A stretch of DNA of 20,657 nt, taken from positions 1-20,657 of the forward strand of contig CAKTYE010000044.1 in NCBI GenBank assembly GCA_934631985.1. Reading direction: 5' to 3'. Below are positions 7,117 through 14,210 of this stretch, in pieces; within the stretch, counting starts at the first letter, position 1; every line of letters starts with the position of its first letter. This stretch comes from an uncultured Clostridia bacterium. Its GTDB lineage: Bacteria > Bacillota > Clostridia > Christensenellales > Aristaeellaceae. The position numbers and the translations under genes were made by a program. A model generated the notes under the pieces. It searched no databases and was not told where the DNA came from. It worked only from the letters and a program-made list of their open reading frames with translations.

Positions 7117-7755
7117 ATGGCATTGAGAGACCATGCTCTGGATGATAAAATCACAGCGGCGGCAAAGCAGGAGTTTCTGGAAAAGGGCTATACGGGCGCG
7201 TCGCTGCGCAAGATCGCCGAGAAGGCCGGCGTTACGGTGGGCGCAATCCAGACGCGGTACAGCTCCAAGGACGAACTGTTCGTATGCCTGTTGAAGCCGC
7301 TGTTGGACGACATCGCAGGGCTGTTCCAAAGCACGAAGGCAGATTATTATGCCGAGACGGACGCCGATATGCTGACAGGGCTTCGTGACGCGATGCAGCA
7401 TGAATCCGCAGCGATTCTGCGCCTGAACTTCAACCATTACGAGGAGGCCGTGCTGCTGCTGGGACGAAGCACGGGCAGCAGCATGGAGCATTACTTTGAC
7501 GGGATCGTGCAGCGCAAGGTGCAGGAAAGCATGGCCTTCTTCCGCACAAGGGGGAGGCAGGACATGGATGAAAGGCTGCTGGGGCTGCTGCTCTCCGCGC
7601 AGTTTGACAGCTATCGCCGCATGGTCGCTGAATGCACCGACCGCAGAACGGCGGAGCGCTGCATGAATACCTTGATGACCTATCATTTCGGCGGCTGGAC
7701 GGCTTTCTTCCGCGCGGCACAGCAGGCAGGGGAGGATACGCACGATGAAATATAA
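7117..7755 (+). CDS. TetR/AcrR-family transcriptional regulator
   Basis: The 212-residue product has an N-terminal helix-turn-helix (about residues 28-47: ASLRKIAEKAGVTVGAIQTR) followed by YSSKDELF, the usual TetR signature, and a helical ligand-binding C-terminal domain. It would bind DNA as a dimer and be released by a small ligand that cannot be named from sequence. The start ATG at 7117 is chosen because AAGGTG lies five bases before it; the tandem ATGs at 7093 and 7096 lack a ribosome site. A palindrome overlapping its own promoter (7065-7081) suggests autoregulation. Its end overlaps the next gene by 11 bases, so the two are translationally coupled and the regulator probably controls its partner. 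Confidence 0.85.
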   Translation: MALRDHALDDKITAAAKQEFLEKGYTGASLRKIAEKAGVTVGAIQTRYSSKDELFVCLLKPLLDDIAGLFQSTKADYYAETDADMLTGLRDAMQHESAAILRLNFNHYEEAVLLLGRSTGSSMEHYFDGIVQRKVQESMAFFRTRGRQDMDERLLGLLLSAQFDSYRRMVAECTDRRTAERCMNTLMTYHFGGWTAFFRAAQQAGEDTHDEI

Positions 7756-8371
7756 CGGCTTTTATTTCTGGATGTTCAAGGGTTCCATGAAAAAGGTGCT
7801 GGCAGCGCAATACGGCAAGGCCTATGCGTCGGAGATCATGAAAAAGAGCAAGCGGGTCTACCGAGAGTTGGTGGCGCAGGCGGATGACATCGGCGACGAT
7901 AATCCCATGGCCTATAACGAGCTGTTTGCTTTGGCCTTTGTTGCGCCCTATGTGGCGAGTGAGAAGAAAATCCCGCCAAAGACCGTGCAGGAGATGATGC
8001 GGCGCTCCCTATACCACATCAAGTGGTATTTTGCCCGGACGGATCTGAACACGGAGAAGGGCAAGGCGGAGAACAAAAAGAGCATTGTCAAATACGTTCA
8101 GTGGTATACCCCGGCGCGGGAACAGCAGTATCCGACCTCCTTCAAGGTGGACTTTGTGGGGCAGCCGCATGCAGGGGCCTGCTATTACCGCATTACCCGC
8201 TGCCCCATCTGCGCTTACGCGGAAAAGCTGGGGGTCGCAGAGCTGATGCCCCTGTTCTGTGAGCTGGACGAGGTGATGATCACCCTTCAGCATGGCGTGC
8301 TGCATCGCAAGCAGACGCTGGCCTCTGGCGGGGCCTATTGCGATTATTACATTACGGGCAATAAAGAATAA
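7745..8371 (+). CDS. ATC-hydrolase-family protein (L-2-amino-thiazoline-4-carboxylate hydrolase-like)
   Basis: This 208-residue cytoplasmic protein resembles the ATC-hydrolase domain family. The founding member opens L-2-amino-thiazoline-4-carboxylate to N-carbamoyl-cysteine in a Pseudomonas cysteine route. Most Clostridia members have no known substrate, so the reaction here is only inferred. The family core is in the C-terminal third: RCPICAYAEKLG with Cys153 and Cys156, then FCELDEVM with Cys172 and Asp175, and AYCDYYI with Cys199. The N-terminal two thirds are helical and basic. The ATG at 7745 overlaps the end of tetR and has a GGGGAGGA site. TetR pairing suggests response to a small molecule or xenobiotic. 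Confidence 0.7.
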   Translation: MKYNGFYFWMFKGSMKKVLAAQYGKAYASEIMKKSKRVYRELVAQADDIGDDNPMAYNELFALAFVAPYVASEKKIPPKTVQEMMRRSLYHIKWYFARTDLNTEKGKAENKKSIVKYVQWYTPAREQQYPTSFKVDFVGQPHAGACYYRITRCPICAYAEKLGVAELMPLFCELDEVMITLQHGVLHRKQTLASGGAYCDYYITGNKE

Positions 8372-8385
8372 GGACCCAGCAGCAT

Positions 8386-8425
8386 AAAAAGGCGGCGCAG
8401 CCGATGGAAGCATCAACTGCGCCGC
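8386..8425. terminator. Bidirectional terminator between convergent genes
   Basis: GCGGCGCAG (8392-8400) pairs exactly with CTGCGCCGC (8417-8425). On the minus strand the stem is followed by five T (8386-8390), a good end for the SGNH esterase transcript. On the plus strand the tail TTGACTTTT is weaker but can end the tetR unit. Confidence 0.75.
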
Positions 8426-8445
8426 TTGACTTTTGCTTGGAAAGC

Positions 8446-9096
8446 TTAGCACCGATCCGCGCCGATGGCGGCAAGGAACTGCTTGGCAATGTACATGCAG
8501 CCGATCTGATTCGGATGCACGCGGTCCCACGCAATGTTGGTGGAGTGCATGTGCTGGAACAGCCGATCCCAGCCCGCCTGCAGATCGACCAGGGGCAGGT
8601 CATACTTGGCGGCAAGGGACTTCACGATCGCGCCGTACTCATCCATGCGGGCGCGCATGGGGTCAGCGGTGTTGGGTTCCATGTAATAGGGGGTCATGAG
8701 GATCATGCCTTTCACATGGGGCAGGGTGCGCTGGATCAGCTGCTCATAGGTGGCGGCATACTTTTCGGGAGAAACATGCGTCTCGGGCATTTGCGGGCAG
8801 TCGAACTGCCGCCATACGTCGTTGATGCCGATCAGTACGCTGACGTAATCGGGATGGCGCTCCATCACATCCGTCTCCCAGCGGGCCTCCAGGTCAGTCA
8901 CCTGGTTGCCGCTGATGCCCATGTTGATCACCCGCAGGTGCAGCTCGGGATACATGCAGCACAGCAGAGAAGCCGCGTCGTTGACGTAACTGCGGCCCCA
9001 GGCGTTGTTCAGACCCTCGCCCACGGGGCGCTTGCGCTCATAGTCGGAAATGGAGTCACCGATAAAAAGCAGCGTGTCGTTTTCGTGCAGCAGCAT
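8446..9096 (-). CDS. SGNH/GDSL-type hydrolase (esterase)
   Basis: The 216-residue product has all SGNH blocks: FIGDSISD with nucleophile Ser15, NMGISGN with oxyanion Gly60, GIND with Asn92, and DRVHPN with Asp191 and His194 of the catalytic triad. Such enzymes cleave acyl or acetyl esters, often on sugars or lipids; the substrate is not shown here. No signal peptide is present, so it acts in the cytoplasm. The ATG (9094-9096) follows AAGGAAGG. The gene is transcribed alone, divergent from sigK, and ends at the hairpin at 8386-8425. The length is normal for a single-domain enzyme. Confidence 0.9.
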   Translation of the reverse strand: MLLHENDTLLFIGDSISDYERKRPVGEGLNNAWGRSYVNDAASLLCCMYPELHLRVINMGISGNQVTDLEARWETDVMERHPDYVSVLIGINDVWRQFDCPQMPETHVSPEKYAATYEQLIQRTLPHVKGMILMTPYYMEPNTADPMRARMDEYGAIVKSLAAKYDLPLVDLQAGWDRLFQHMHSTNIAWDRVHPNQIGCMYIAKQFLAAIGADRC

Positions 9097-9123
9097 GGTT
9101 GATTGCCTTCCTTCCGTTCATAT

Positions 9124-9138
9124 CATTCGTTTCGAATG
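9124..9138. repeat. Perfect inverted repeat CATTCG-TTT-CGAATG between divergent genes
   Basis: Six-base arms (9124-9129 and 9133-9138) flank TTT, midway between the SGNH hydrolase and sigK starts. It is too short and lacks a T-run for a terminator; an operator is more likely. Which gene it controls is unclear. Confidence 0.45.
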
Positions 9139-9246
9139 CGTTTTTGATATATACAGAAATTCGCAGTGGAAGGGGAATCTCCTGCAAAAAGCTGGAAAAT
9201 CTTCCCGCAAACGTCCGCATAGGATGAAGCAGGAGGTGGCAACGAT

Positions 9247-9963
9247 ATGATCGGTTTGCTCACGCTTTTTTTGAAGGAGTGCCTGTTCTTTCTGGGCTAC
9301 GTTGCGGGCGGTCAGCAGTATCCCAAGGCGCTGACCCTTGCGGAGGAAAAGCAGCTTTTGTCCGAGCTGGCGCAGGGCAGTGAAAACGCGCGGCGGGAGC
9401 TGATCCTGCACAATCTGCGGCTGGTTTCTCACATTGCCCATAAGTATTCCGTGCCGGGGTGCGCGTCGGAGGATCTGGTCTCCATCGGCACGGTGGGGCT
9501 GATCAAGGCGGTGAACAGCTATCGCCACGGCAGCGGTACGGCGCTGGGTACCTATGCGGCGCGGTGCATTGAAAATGAGATCCTCATGACCCTTCGCGCA
9601 TCCCGCAAGCGTCGGGGAGACGTGTCGCTTTCCGACCCCATCGGCACGGACGGCGAAGGGAACGACATCACCTTCATGGACATTCTCGGCACGGATGCCG
9701 AGGAGTTGGAGGACACGGTGATCCGCCGGGTGACGCTGGAGCGCATCCGCGTGCTGCTGGCAACGCTGCCCAAGCGGGAGCGGCTGGTGCTGGAGCTGCG
9801 CTACGGCATGCTGGACGGGCACGCCCACCCCCAGCATGAGGTAGCCCAGCGGCTGGGTATCTCGCGAAGCTATGTATCCCGTGTAGAGAAGCACGCTCTG
9901 GAGCTGCTGCGGGAGGCATTGGAAAAGGGGCGGGAAGCAAACGTCCCGCCCCAGAAAAAGTAA
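9247..9963 (+). CDS. sigK: RNA polymerase sporulation sigma factor K precursor (pro-sigma-K)
   Basis: The product is a sigma-70-family factor of 238 residues, close in length and phrase to Bacillus subtilis pro-sigma-K. Region 2 contains HNLRLVSHIAHKY, ASEDLVSIGTVGLIKAVNSY and TYAARCIENEILM, and region 4 ends with GISRSYVSRVEKHALELL. It directs late mother-cell genes during sporulation. The N-terminus (MIGLLTLFLKECLFFLGYV) is a hydrophobic pro-sequence like that removed by SpoIVFB in Bacillus; by alignment the cut would fall before Tyr18. The gene is whole, with no skin-type insertion. The ATG follows AGGAGG (9232-9237) by nine bases. It faces the yoaK-like gene, and their stops are two bases apart. 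Confidence 0.92.
   Translation: MIGLLTLFLKECLFFLGYVAGGQQYPKALTLAEEKQLLSELAQGSENARRELILHNLRLVSHIAHKYSVPGCASEDLVSIGTVGLIKAVNSYRHGSGTALGTYAARCIENEILMTLRASRKRRGDVSLSDPIGTDGEGNDITFMDILGTDAEELEDTVIRRVTLERIRVLLATLPKRERLVLELRYGMLDGHAHPQHEVAQRLGISRSYVSRVEKHALELLREALEKGREANVPPQKK
9923..9952 (-). terminator. Terminator of the YoaK-like gene inside the sigK coding end
   Basis: GGGGCGGGA (9927-9935) pairs exactly with TCCCGCCCC (9944-9952). On the minus strand TTTT follows (9923-9926), so it ends the YoaK-like transcript. On the plus strand only A-rich sequence follows. It lies wholly within the last codons of sigK. Confidence 0.7.
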
Positions 9964-9965
9964 TT

Positions 9966-10712
9966 TTATGCGTGCTTGCGCCGCAGTGCGTTGACTACAT
10001 CCCGCAGTTCATCCCGCAGGGTCTCATGACGCTGCAGCTCCTCGGGAAATTCATCATGGATGAACATGATGAGGAAGGCCGCCAGCAGTCCGGCACAGCA
10101 GATCCAAATAGCGTAAAAACCGAAGACATCGCAGGCGAATTTGCCCAGCGTCGCGCCCAGCGCAAAGACCAGAATGGTGACATAGGCATGAAGCCCTTTG
10201 GTTTTCAGGCGCTTGTCGCCCGTGGCACGATAGGCACACATCAGGTCTGTTGCGGTGCGCAGGTTGCCGATGCACATGGTGGTCGCCAGCGAATTGCCGC
10301 GAATCTTGCGGAAGCTGTCCACCTGCATGGCACAGGCGAAGGAAACAAGCGCGTTGGCAAGGCTGTTCAGCTCGGCGGGCAGGAAAGCAACAATGAAAAG
10401 CGCCAGTATTTCAAAGGCAAGGATCAACTGCCGCCAATGCAGGCGCTTGTTTTCCTGAAACCGATAGCGCACCTTCTGCGCCAGAAAAATGCCCGCGACA
10501 AAGGAAAGGATAGGGATGGCATAGCGGATGGTATGCTCCCAATCCAGCAAGGCAAGGTTCTGCCCCATCAGCACGATGTTGCCTGTCTGCGCGTTGGCAA
10601 AGACCTTGCCACGGGTCAGGTAGGTGTAGGCGTCCTGAAAGCCGCCCGTAAAGGAGAGCAGCGCACCCACCAGGAAAGAATCGGACATTTGTCCGTGATA
10701 ATGACGCTCCAA
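9966..10712 (-). CDS. YoaK/DUF1275-family membrane protein
   Basis: The 248-residue product belongs to the YoaK (DUF1275) family of small integral membrane proteins of unknown function. The family start SFTGGFQDAYTYL and the motif ANAQTGNIVLMG (residues about 39-50) are clear, as is the central MCIGNLRTATDLM. About six hydrophobic segments are visible, including ones near 62-82, 98-115, 172-190 and 195-218, with a charged cytosolic tail. The start is a TTG at 10710-10712, six bases after GGAGGG; the next ATG (10686-10688) has no ribosome site. It lies downstream of a terminator, so it is probably transcribed alone. A transport role is possible but not shown. Confidence 0.88.
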   Translation of the reverse strand: MERHYHGQMSDSFLVGALLSFTGGFQDAYTYLTRGKVFANAQTGNIVLMGQNLALLDWEHTIRYAIPILSFVAGIFLAQKVRYRFQENKRLHWRQLILAFEILALFIVAFLPAELNSLANALVSFACAMQVDSFRKIRGNSLATTMCIGNLRTATDLMCAYRATGDKRLKTKGLHAYVTILVFALGATLGKFACDVFGFYAIWICCAGLLAAFLIMFIHDEFPEELQRHETLRDELRDVVNALRRKHA

Positions 10713-10744
10713 AGTCGTCCCTCCGATGTTGAGAATGCTCCAAA

Positions 10745-10772
10745 GAAAAAAGTGGCATCTGCCACTTTTTTC
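10745..10772. terminator. Symmetric bidirectional terminator
   Basis: GAAAAAAGTGGCA (10745-10757) and TGCCACTTTTTTC (10760-10772) form a perfect 13-bp inverted repeat with two bases between. On the minus strand it ends the PRPP synthetase/acetyltransferase transcript just beyond the acetyltransferase stop. Confidence 0.85.
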
Positions 10773-10775
10773 ATG

Positions 10776-11285
10776 TCAGCCGTTCTCTCCGCGATAGAGA
10801 TATCGGGTAATTTGCAGCGGCTGTCCCTCAAAAACCATGCTGCGCCGCGCACCGTCCGCTTTGAATCCTTGCAGCTCCAGCTGAAAGCGCATACGGAAAT
10901 TATCCCGCAGCACCCACTGATGCACCTGCGGATAGCCCTGCGCCGCCAGCTGTGCCAACGCATGCTGATACAGCAGGGCGTAATCCTGACTGTCCAGCGG
11001 AAGCCGCATGACGATCTCCTGAATGTAGCCGAAGGAGGGGTCGACGCGATCCACGCCATAGGCGATGTATCCGCCGATCTCCTCGCCCCGCATCAGCAGG
11101 TCTACATGCAGCTGATCCTGGGTCAGCCAGTCGCGCAGCTGATTCGTGTAATAGGCCGGTTCCGCAATGGCAAGAAATTCCTCCGGGATAAATCCCCGGT
11201 ACAGCATTCGCACATAGCGGGACTTTAAGTCAGCCAGCTTGTCCCGCACCGACAGGGGAGCCGGACGAATCACCGTTTCCGCCAT
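10776..11285 (-). CDS. GNAT-family N-acetyltransferase
   Basis: A 169-residue protein with the layout of a single GNAT domain, which moves an acetyl group from acetyl-CoA to an amine. The C-terminal DNFRMRFQLELQGFKADGARR fits the family's N-x-R-A-x-x-F-Y-x-x-x-G-F segment, and the segment LLMRGEEIGGYIAYG fits the central strands. The acetyl-CoA loop (Q/R-x-x-G-x-G/A) is not clearly seen, so activity is uncertain. The ATG (11283-11285) lies two bases after the PRPP synthetase stop and has only a weak ribosome site, so it probably depends on translational coupling. The terminator at 10745-10772 follows closely. The substrate is unknown. Confidence 0.72.
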   Translation of the reverse strand: MAETVIRPAPLSVRDKLADLKSRYVRMLYRGFIPEEFLAIAEPAYYTNQLRDWLTQDQLHVDLLMRGEEIGGYIAYGVDRVDPSFGYIQEIVMRLPLDSQDYALLYQHALAQLAAQGYPQVHQWVLRDNFRMRFQLELQGFKADGARRSMVFEGQPLQITRYLYRGENG

Positions 11286-11287
11286 GC

Positions 11288-12511
11288 TTACACCAGCCGA
11301 ATGCCGGCGGCAGCCTGCTCCGCATTGTAGCGGTTCGTCAGCGCGTGGATCTTGTCATAGGGATTCAGCAGCTTGGACAGGGAGCGGTCATGGTTCAGCG
11401 TGGCGACGATGTAGGAGATGTACTTGCTCATGTCGGCCTCCACAAACCAGTCCGCGGCCTGCAATTCAGGTGTGCGGTAGGTCAGGTTGGTGGAGATCAC
11501 GCGGTCGATGATGCCTTCCTCGTAAGCCTTGTTGTACATGTCCAGGCCGTTGGTGAACAGCGCGAAGGTCGCAGCGGCGAAAATGCGGTTCGCCTTGCGC
11601 TTCTTCAGCTCACGGGCCAGGTCGATGACGGACTCGCCGGACGAGATGATGTCGTCCGCGACCAGAATATCCTTGCCCTCCACCGAGGACCCTAGATATT
11701 CATGGGCAATGATGGGGTTGCGACCATTCACAATGCGGGTGTAGTCGCGCCGCTTGTAGAACAGGCCCATGTCCAGCCCCAGCACGGAGGCGTAGAAAAT
11801 ATTGCGGTCCAGCGCACCCTCGTCCGGGCTGACGATCATCATATGCTCCTTGTCGATCTGCAGGGTCTTATCCCGCTTCAGCAGGGCCTTGAAGATCTGA
11901 TAGGAGGGCAGGACGGATTCAAAGCCGCAGGCCGTGGGGATCGCGTTCTGCACCCGGGGATCGTGTGCGTCGAAGGTGATGATGTTGCTGACGCCCATGC
12001 GCTCCAGCTCCTGCAGCGCCATGGCGCAGTCCAGACTCTCACGGGAGGAGCGGCGATGCTGACGGCCCTCGTAGAGCATGGGCATGATGACATTGATGCG
12101 CTTCGCCTTGCCGCCGATGGCTGCAATGATGCGCTTCAGATCCATGAAGTGGTCATCCGGACTCATGGGTACCTGCTTGCCGTACATATCGTAGGTGCAG
12201 TTGTATGCGCCCACGTCGCAGAGAATGTAGATGTCATAGCCGCGAACGGTCTCCTTGATCATGCCCTTGCCTTCGCCGTTGCCGAAGCGCGGGCAGGAGA
12301 CCTTGATCAGAAAGTCCTGACGTTCCAGGCCGGGGGCTGTCTGCATGTCGCCGGGGACGGTGACCTCCTCTGTGTGGCTGCGCCACTTCAGAAGCCATTG
12401 GTTCACCTTTTCGCCCAGCTCCTCAGTGCCGCGCATGGCAATGAGTCCCAGGGGTCCGACAGGGTAGGTCAGGAAAGAATCTGAGTTCCAAGTGTTCACA
12501 AAATCAGTCAC
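11288..12511 (-). CDS. prs: Ribose-phosphate pyrophosphokinase, long Clostridia form
   Basis: PRPP synthetase makes phosphoribosyl pyrophosphate from ribose 5-phosphate and ATP for purine, pyrimidine, His and Trp synthesis. The product has the family layout: VPMSPDDHFMDLKRII, YEGRQHRRSSRE (matching the YARQDR region), ITFDAHDPRVQ and the PRPP-binding loop ILVADDIISSGES with Asp286 and Asp287. At 407 residues it is longer than the classic 310-320 form, with extra N- and C-terminal sequence, as in some Clostridia homologues. Upstream codons to 12562 are rejected because a -10 element lies inside them. The chosen start is a GTG (12509-12511) preceded by GAGG. It leads a two-gene unit with the acetyltransferase. 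Confidence 0.88.
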   Translation of the reverse strand: MTDFVNTWNSDSFLTYPVGPLGLIAMRGTEELGEKVNQWLLKWRSHTEEVTVPGDMQTAPGLERQDFLIKVSCPRFGNGEGKGMIKETVRGYDIYILCDVGAYNCTYDMYGKQVPMSPDDHFMDLKRIIAAIGGKAKRINVIMPMLYEGRQHRRSSRESLDCAMALQELERMGVSNIITFDAHDPRVQNAIPTACGFESVLPSYQIFKALLKRDKTLQIDKEHMMIVSPDEGALDRNIFYASVLGLDMGLFYKRRDYTRIVNGRNPIIAHEYLGSSVEGKDILVADDIISSGESVIDLARELKKRKANRIFAAATFALFTNGLDMYNKAYEEGIIDRVISTNLTYRTPELQAADWFVEADMSKYISYIVATLNHDRSLSKLLNPYDKIHALTNRYNAEQAAAGIRLV

Positions 12512-12550
12512 GCCATCAACCTCATTCCGCTTGGATTTTTCCCATTGCTC

Positions 12551-12578
12551 ATTATAGCGCAAAATGACGAAACTTCAA
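12551..12578 (-). promoter_or_regulatory. Predicted sigma-A promoter of prs
   Basis: On the minus strand TTGAAG (12573-12578) and TATAAT (12551-12556) are 16 bases apart. Transcription would begin near 12544, about 33 bases before the GTG start, which supports that start over upstream codons. Confidence 0.65.
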
Positions 12579-12720
12579 AGCAATTTTACAAAAAAGATGA
12601 AACATTTTCTGCACAGGGGATTTATGGGCGCAGAACCTCCCGGAAAGACCAAGGCTCCTTTTCAGCATCCCACGGGCAGCAAGATCGTATCCCAAAGGGA
12701 TAAAAACGCCGTTTCTCCAT

Positions 12721-12755
12721 AAAAAACGCGCCCGACGGCTGTAGCATCGGGCGCG
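12721..12755 (-). terminator. Intrinsic terminator of the aspS-gatC/gatA/gatB operon
   Basis: CGCGCCCGA (12727-12735) pairs exactly with TCGGGCGCG (12747-12755), and on the minus strand six T follow (12721-12726). It lies 11 bases beyond the gatB stop. Confidence 0.9.
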
Positions 12756-12766
12756 GAATGGCTTAT

Positions 12767-14209
12767 TTACGCTTCCTTCAGCGCTTCGTCCATCAGCTGC
12801 TGAAGCTTGGCGGGGTTCGCCTTGCCGCCGGAAAGGGACATGGCGGCGCCCATCAGCGCCTTGGACAGCGTGAGCTTGCCTGCGCGGTAACCTGCCACCA
12901 TTTCGGGATGCGCGGCAATGGCCTGCTGCACATAGGCCCGCAGTGCGGTCTCGTCATTCAGCTGCTTCAGGCCGTTGGCTTCCACCCAGGCTTCGGGTTC
13001 CTGGTCCTGCGCCCACAGGGCGGCGACCACGCGCTTGGCAACGCTGCTGCTGATCACGCCGTCCTCCACCAGGTCGGCAAGCTGGCCCATGTGCGCCGGG
13101 GCAATGGGAATGCTGACGCTTTCCGGGGGCAGCAGGCGGAAAATCTCGGAGATCATCAGGTTGCCCAGCACCCTGGGGGCGTGGCTGCTTTCGCAGGCGG
13201 TCTCAAAATATTCCGCAAGGGCTTTGTCGCTGACAAGCTGCTCGGCGGCATAGGCCGTCAGGCCAAAGGACTGCATGTACTTTGCCTTGCGCTCATCGGG
13301 CAGCACAGGCAGTTCCGACCGCCACTGGGCAATGGTCTCGTCCGCCGTAACGATGGGCGCTAGGTCGGGGTCGGGGAAATAGCGGTAGTCATTGGCGTTT
13401 TCCTTGCGGCGCATGGAGCTGGTCTTGCCGGTGGTCTGGTCGAAGCGGCGGGTTTCCTGCACAATGGCCTCGCCCTTTTCCACGGCCTCCACCTGACGGC
13501 GGTATTCCTCCTCGATGGCCTTCTGTACCGACTGAAAGGAGTTCAGGTTTTTCATTTCCGTGCGGGTGCCGAAGGGCGTTCCCGGCTTGTGAACGGAGAG
13601 GTTCACATCGCAGCGCAGGGAGCCTTCGTTCATTTTGCAGTCGCTCACGCCCGTGTAGGCGATCACCGCCCGCAGCTTTTGCAGATAGGCCACCGCCTCT
13701 TGCGGAGTGCGGATGTCCGGCTCGGAGACGATCTCGATCAGCGGCACACCGCAGCGGTTGCAGTCGATCAGTGTGCCATGCTCTGCGTCATGCACCAGCT
13801 TGCCCGCGTCCTCCTCAATGTGAATGCGGGTGATGCCGATGCGCTTTTCTCCCTCGGGGGTCTCGACCATCAAATGTCCGCCCACGCACAGGGGCAGGTC
13901 ATATTGGCTGATCTGGTAAGCCTTGGGCAGGTCGGGGTAGAAATAATTCTTGCGGTCCTGCTTGGAAAAGCGCGTGATCTCGCACCCTGTCGCCAGACCT
14001 GCCAGCACGGCATAATGCACCACCTGCTGGTTCAGCACCGGCAGCGTTCCCGGAAATCCCATGCACACCGGGCAGCACTGGGTGTTTGGGGCCGCGCCAA
14101 AATCCGTCTTGCAGGAGCAGAAGATCTTTGTCTTTGTCTTCAGTTCCACATGCACCTCCAGACCAATGACCATTTCATAGCCGTGCAGCGGCTTCCAACT
14201 GCTTGCCAT
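12767..14209 (-). CDS. gatB: Asp-tRNA(Asn)/Glu-tRNA(Gln) amidotransferase subunit B
   Basis: GatB binds the misacylated tRNA and activates its Asp or Glu side chain by phosphorylation before ammonia from GatA attacks. The 480-residue product has the usual length. The signature is near the N-terminus: EMVIGLEVHVELKTKTKIFC, a zinc-type Cys set (CSC, then CCPVC at about 45-49), and GFPGTLPVLN. The kinase cradle shows KNYFYPDLPKAYQISQ and HIEEDAGKLVHD, and the C-terminal ~140 residues form the YqeY tRNA-binding tail. The ATG (14207-14209) is one base after the gatA stop and has GGAGG within the gatA end, so translation is coupled. It is the last gene of the T-box operon. Confidence 0.96.
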   Translation of the reverse strand: MASSWKPLHGYEMVIGLEVHVELKTKTKIFCSCKTDFGAAPNTQCCPVCMGFPGTLPVLNQQVVHYAVLAGLATGCEITRFSKQDRKNYFYPDLPKAYQISQYDLPLCVGGHLMVETPEGEKRIGITRIHIEEDAGKLVHDAEHGTLIDCNRCGVPLIEIVSEPDIRTPQEAVAYLQKLRAVIAYTGVSDCKMNEGSLRCDVNLSVHKPGTPFGTRTEMKNLNSFQSVQKAIEEEYRRQVEAVEKGEAIVQETRRFDQTTGKTSSMRRKENANDYRYFPDPDLAPIVTADETIAQWRSELPVLPDERKAKYMQSFGLTAYAAEQLVSDKALAEYFETACESSHAPRVLGNLMISEIFRLLPPESVSIPIAPAHMGQLADLVEDGVISSSVAKRVVAALWAQDQEPEAWVEANGLKQLNDETALRAYVQQAIAAHPEMVAGYRAGKLTLSKALMGAAMSLSGGKANPAKLQQLMDEALKEA

Positions 14210-14210
14210 G

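Noticed and set aside
3238..7743. Minus-strand open frame of 1,501 codons
   Set aside because: It lies opposite murA, the J-domain gene, the GuaA-like gene and tetR, all with clear families and ribosome sites. The frame is open only because of GC-rich codon bias, and its translation is low-complexity.
9247..9963. Skin-type interruption of sigK
   Set aside because: The frame is continuous from the pro-sequence to region 4, with no recombinase or insertion.
9972..11228. Plus-strand open frame of 418 codons
   Set aside because: It is antisense to the YoaK-like and GNAT genes, whose motifs, starts and terminators are clear.
11702..12484. Plus-strand open frame of 260 codons
   Set aside because: It is antisense to prs, including its PRPP-binding loop region; no independent signals.
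12689..12703. Small ATCCC-AAA-GGGAT hairpin in the prs/gatB gap
   Set aside because: The stem is only five pairs, no gene depends on it, and the strong gatB terminator is already at 12721-12755.
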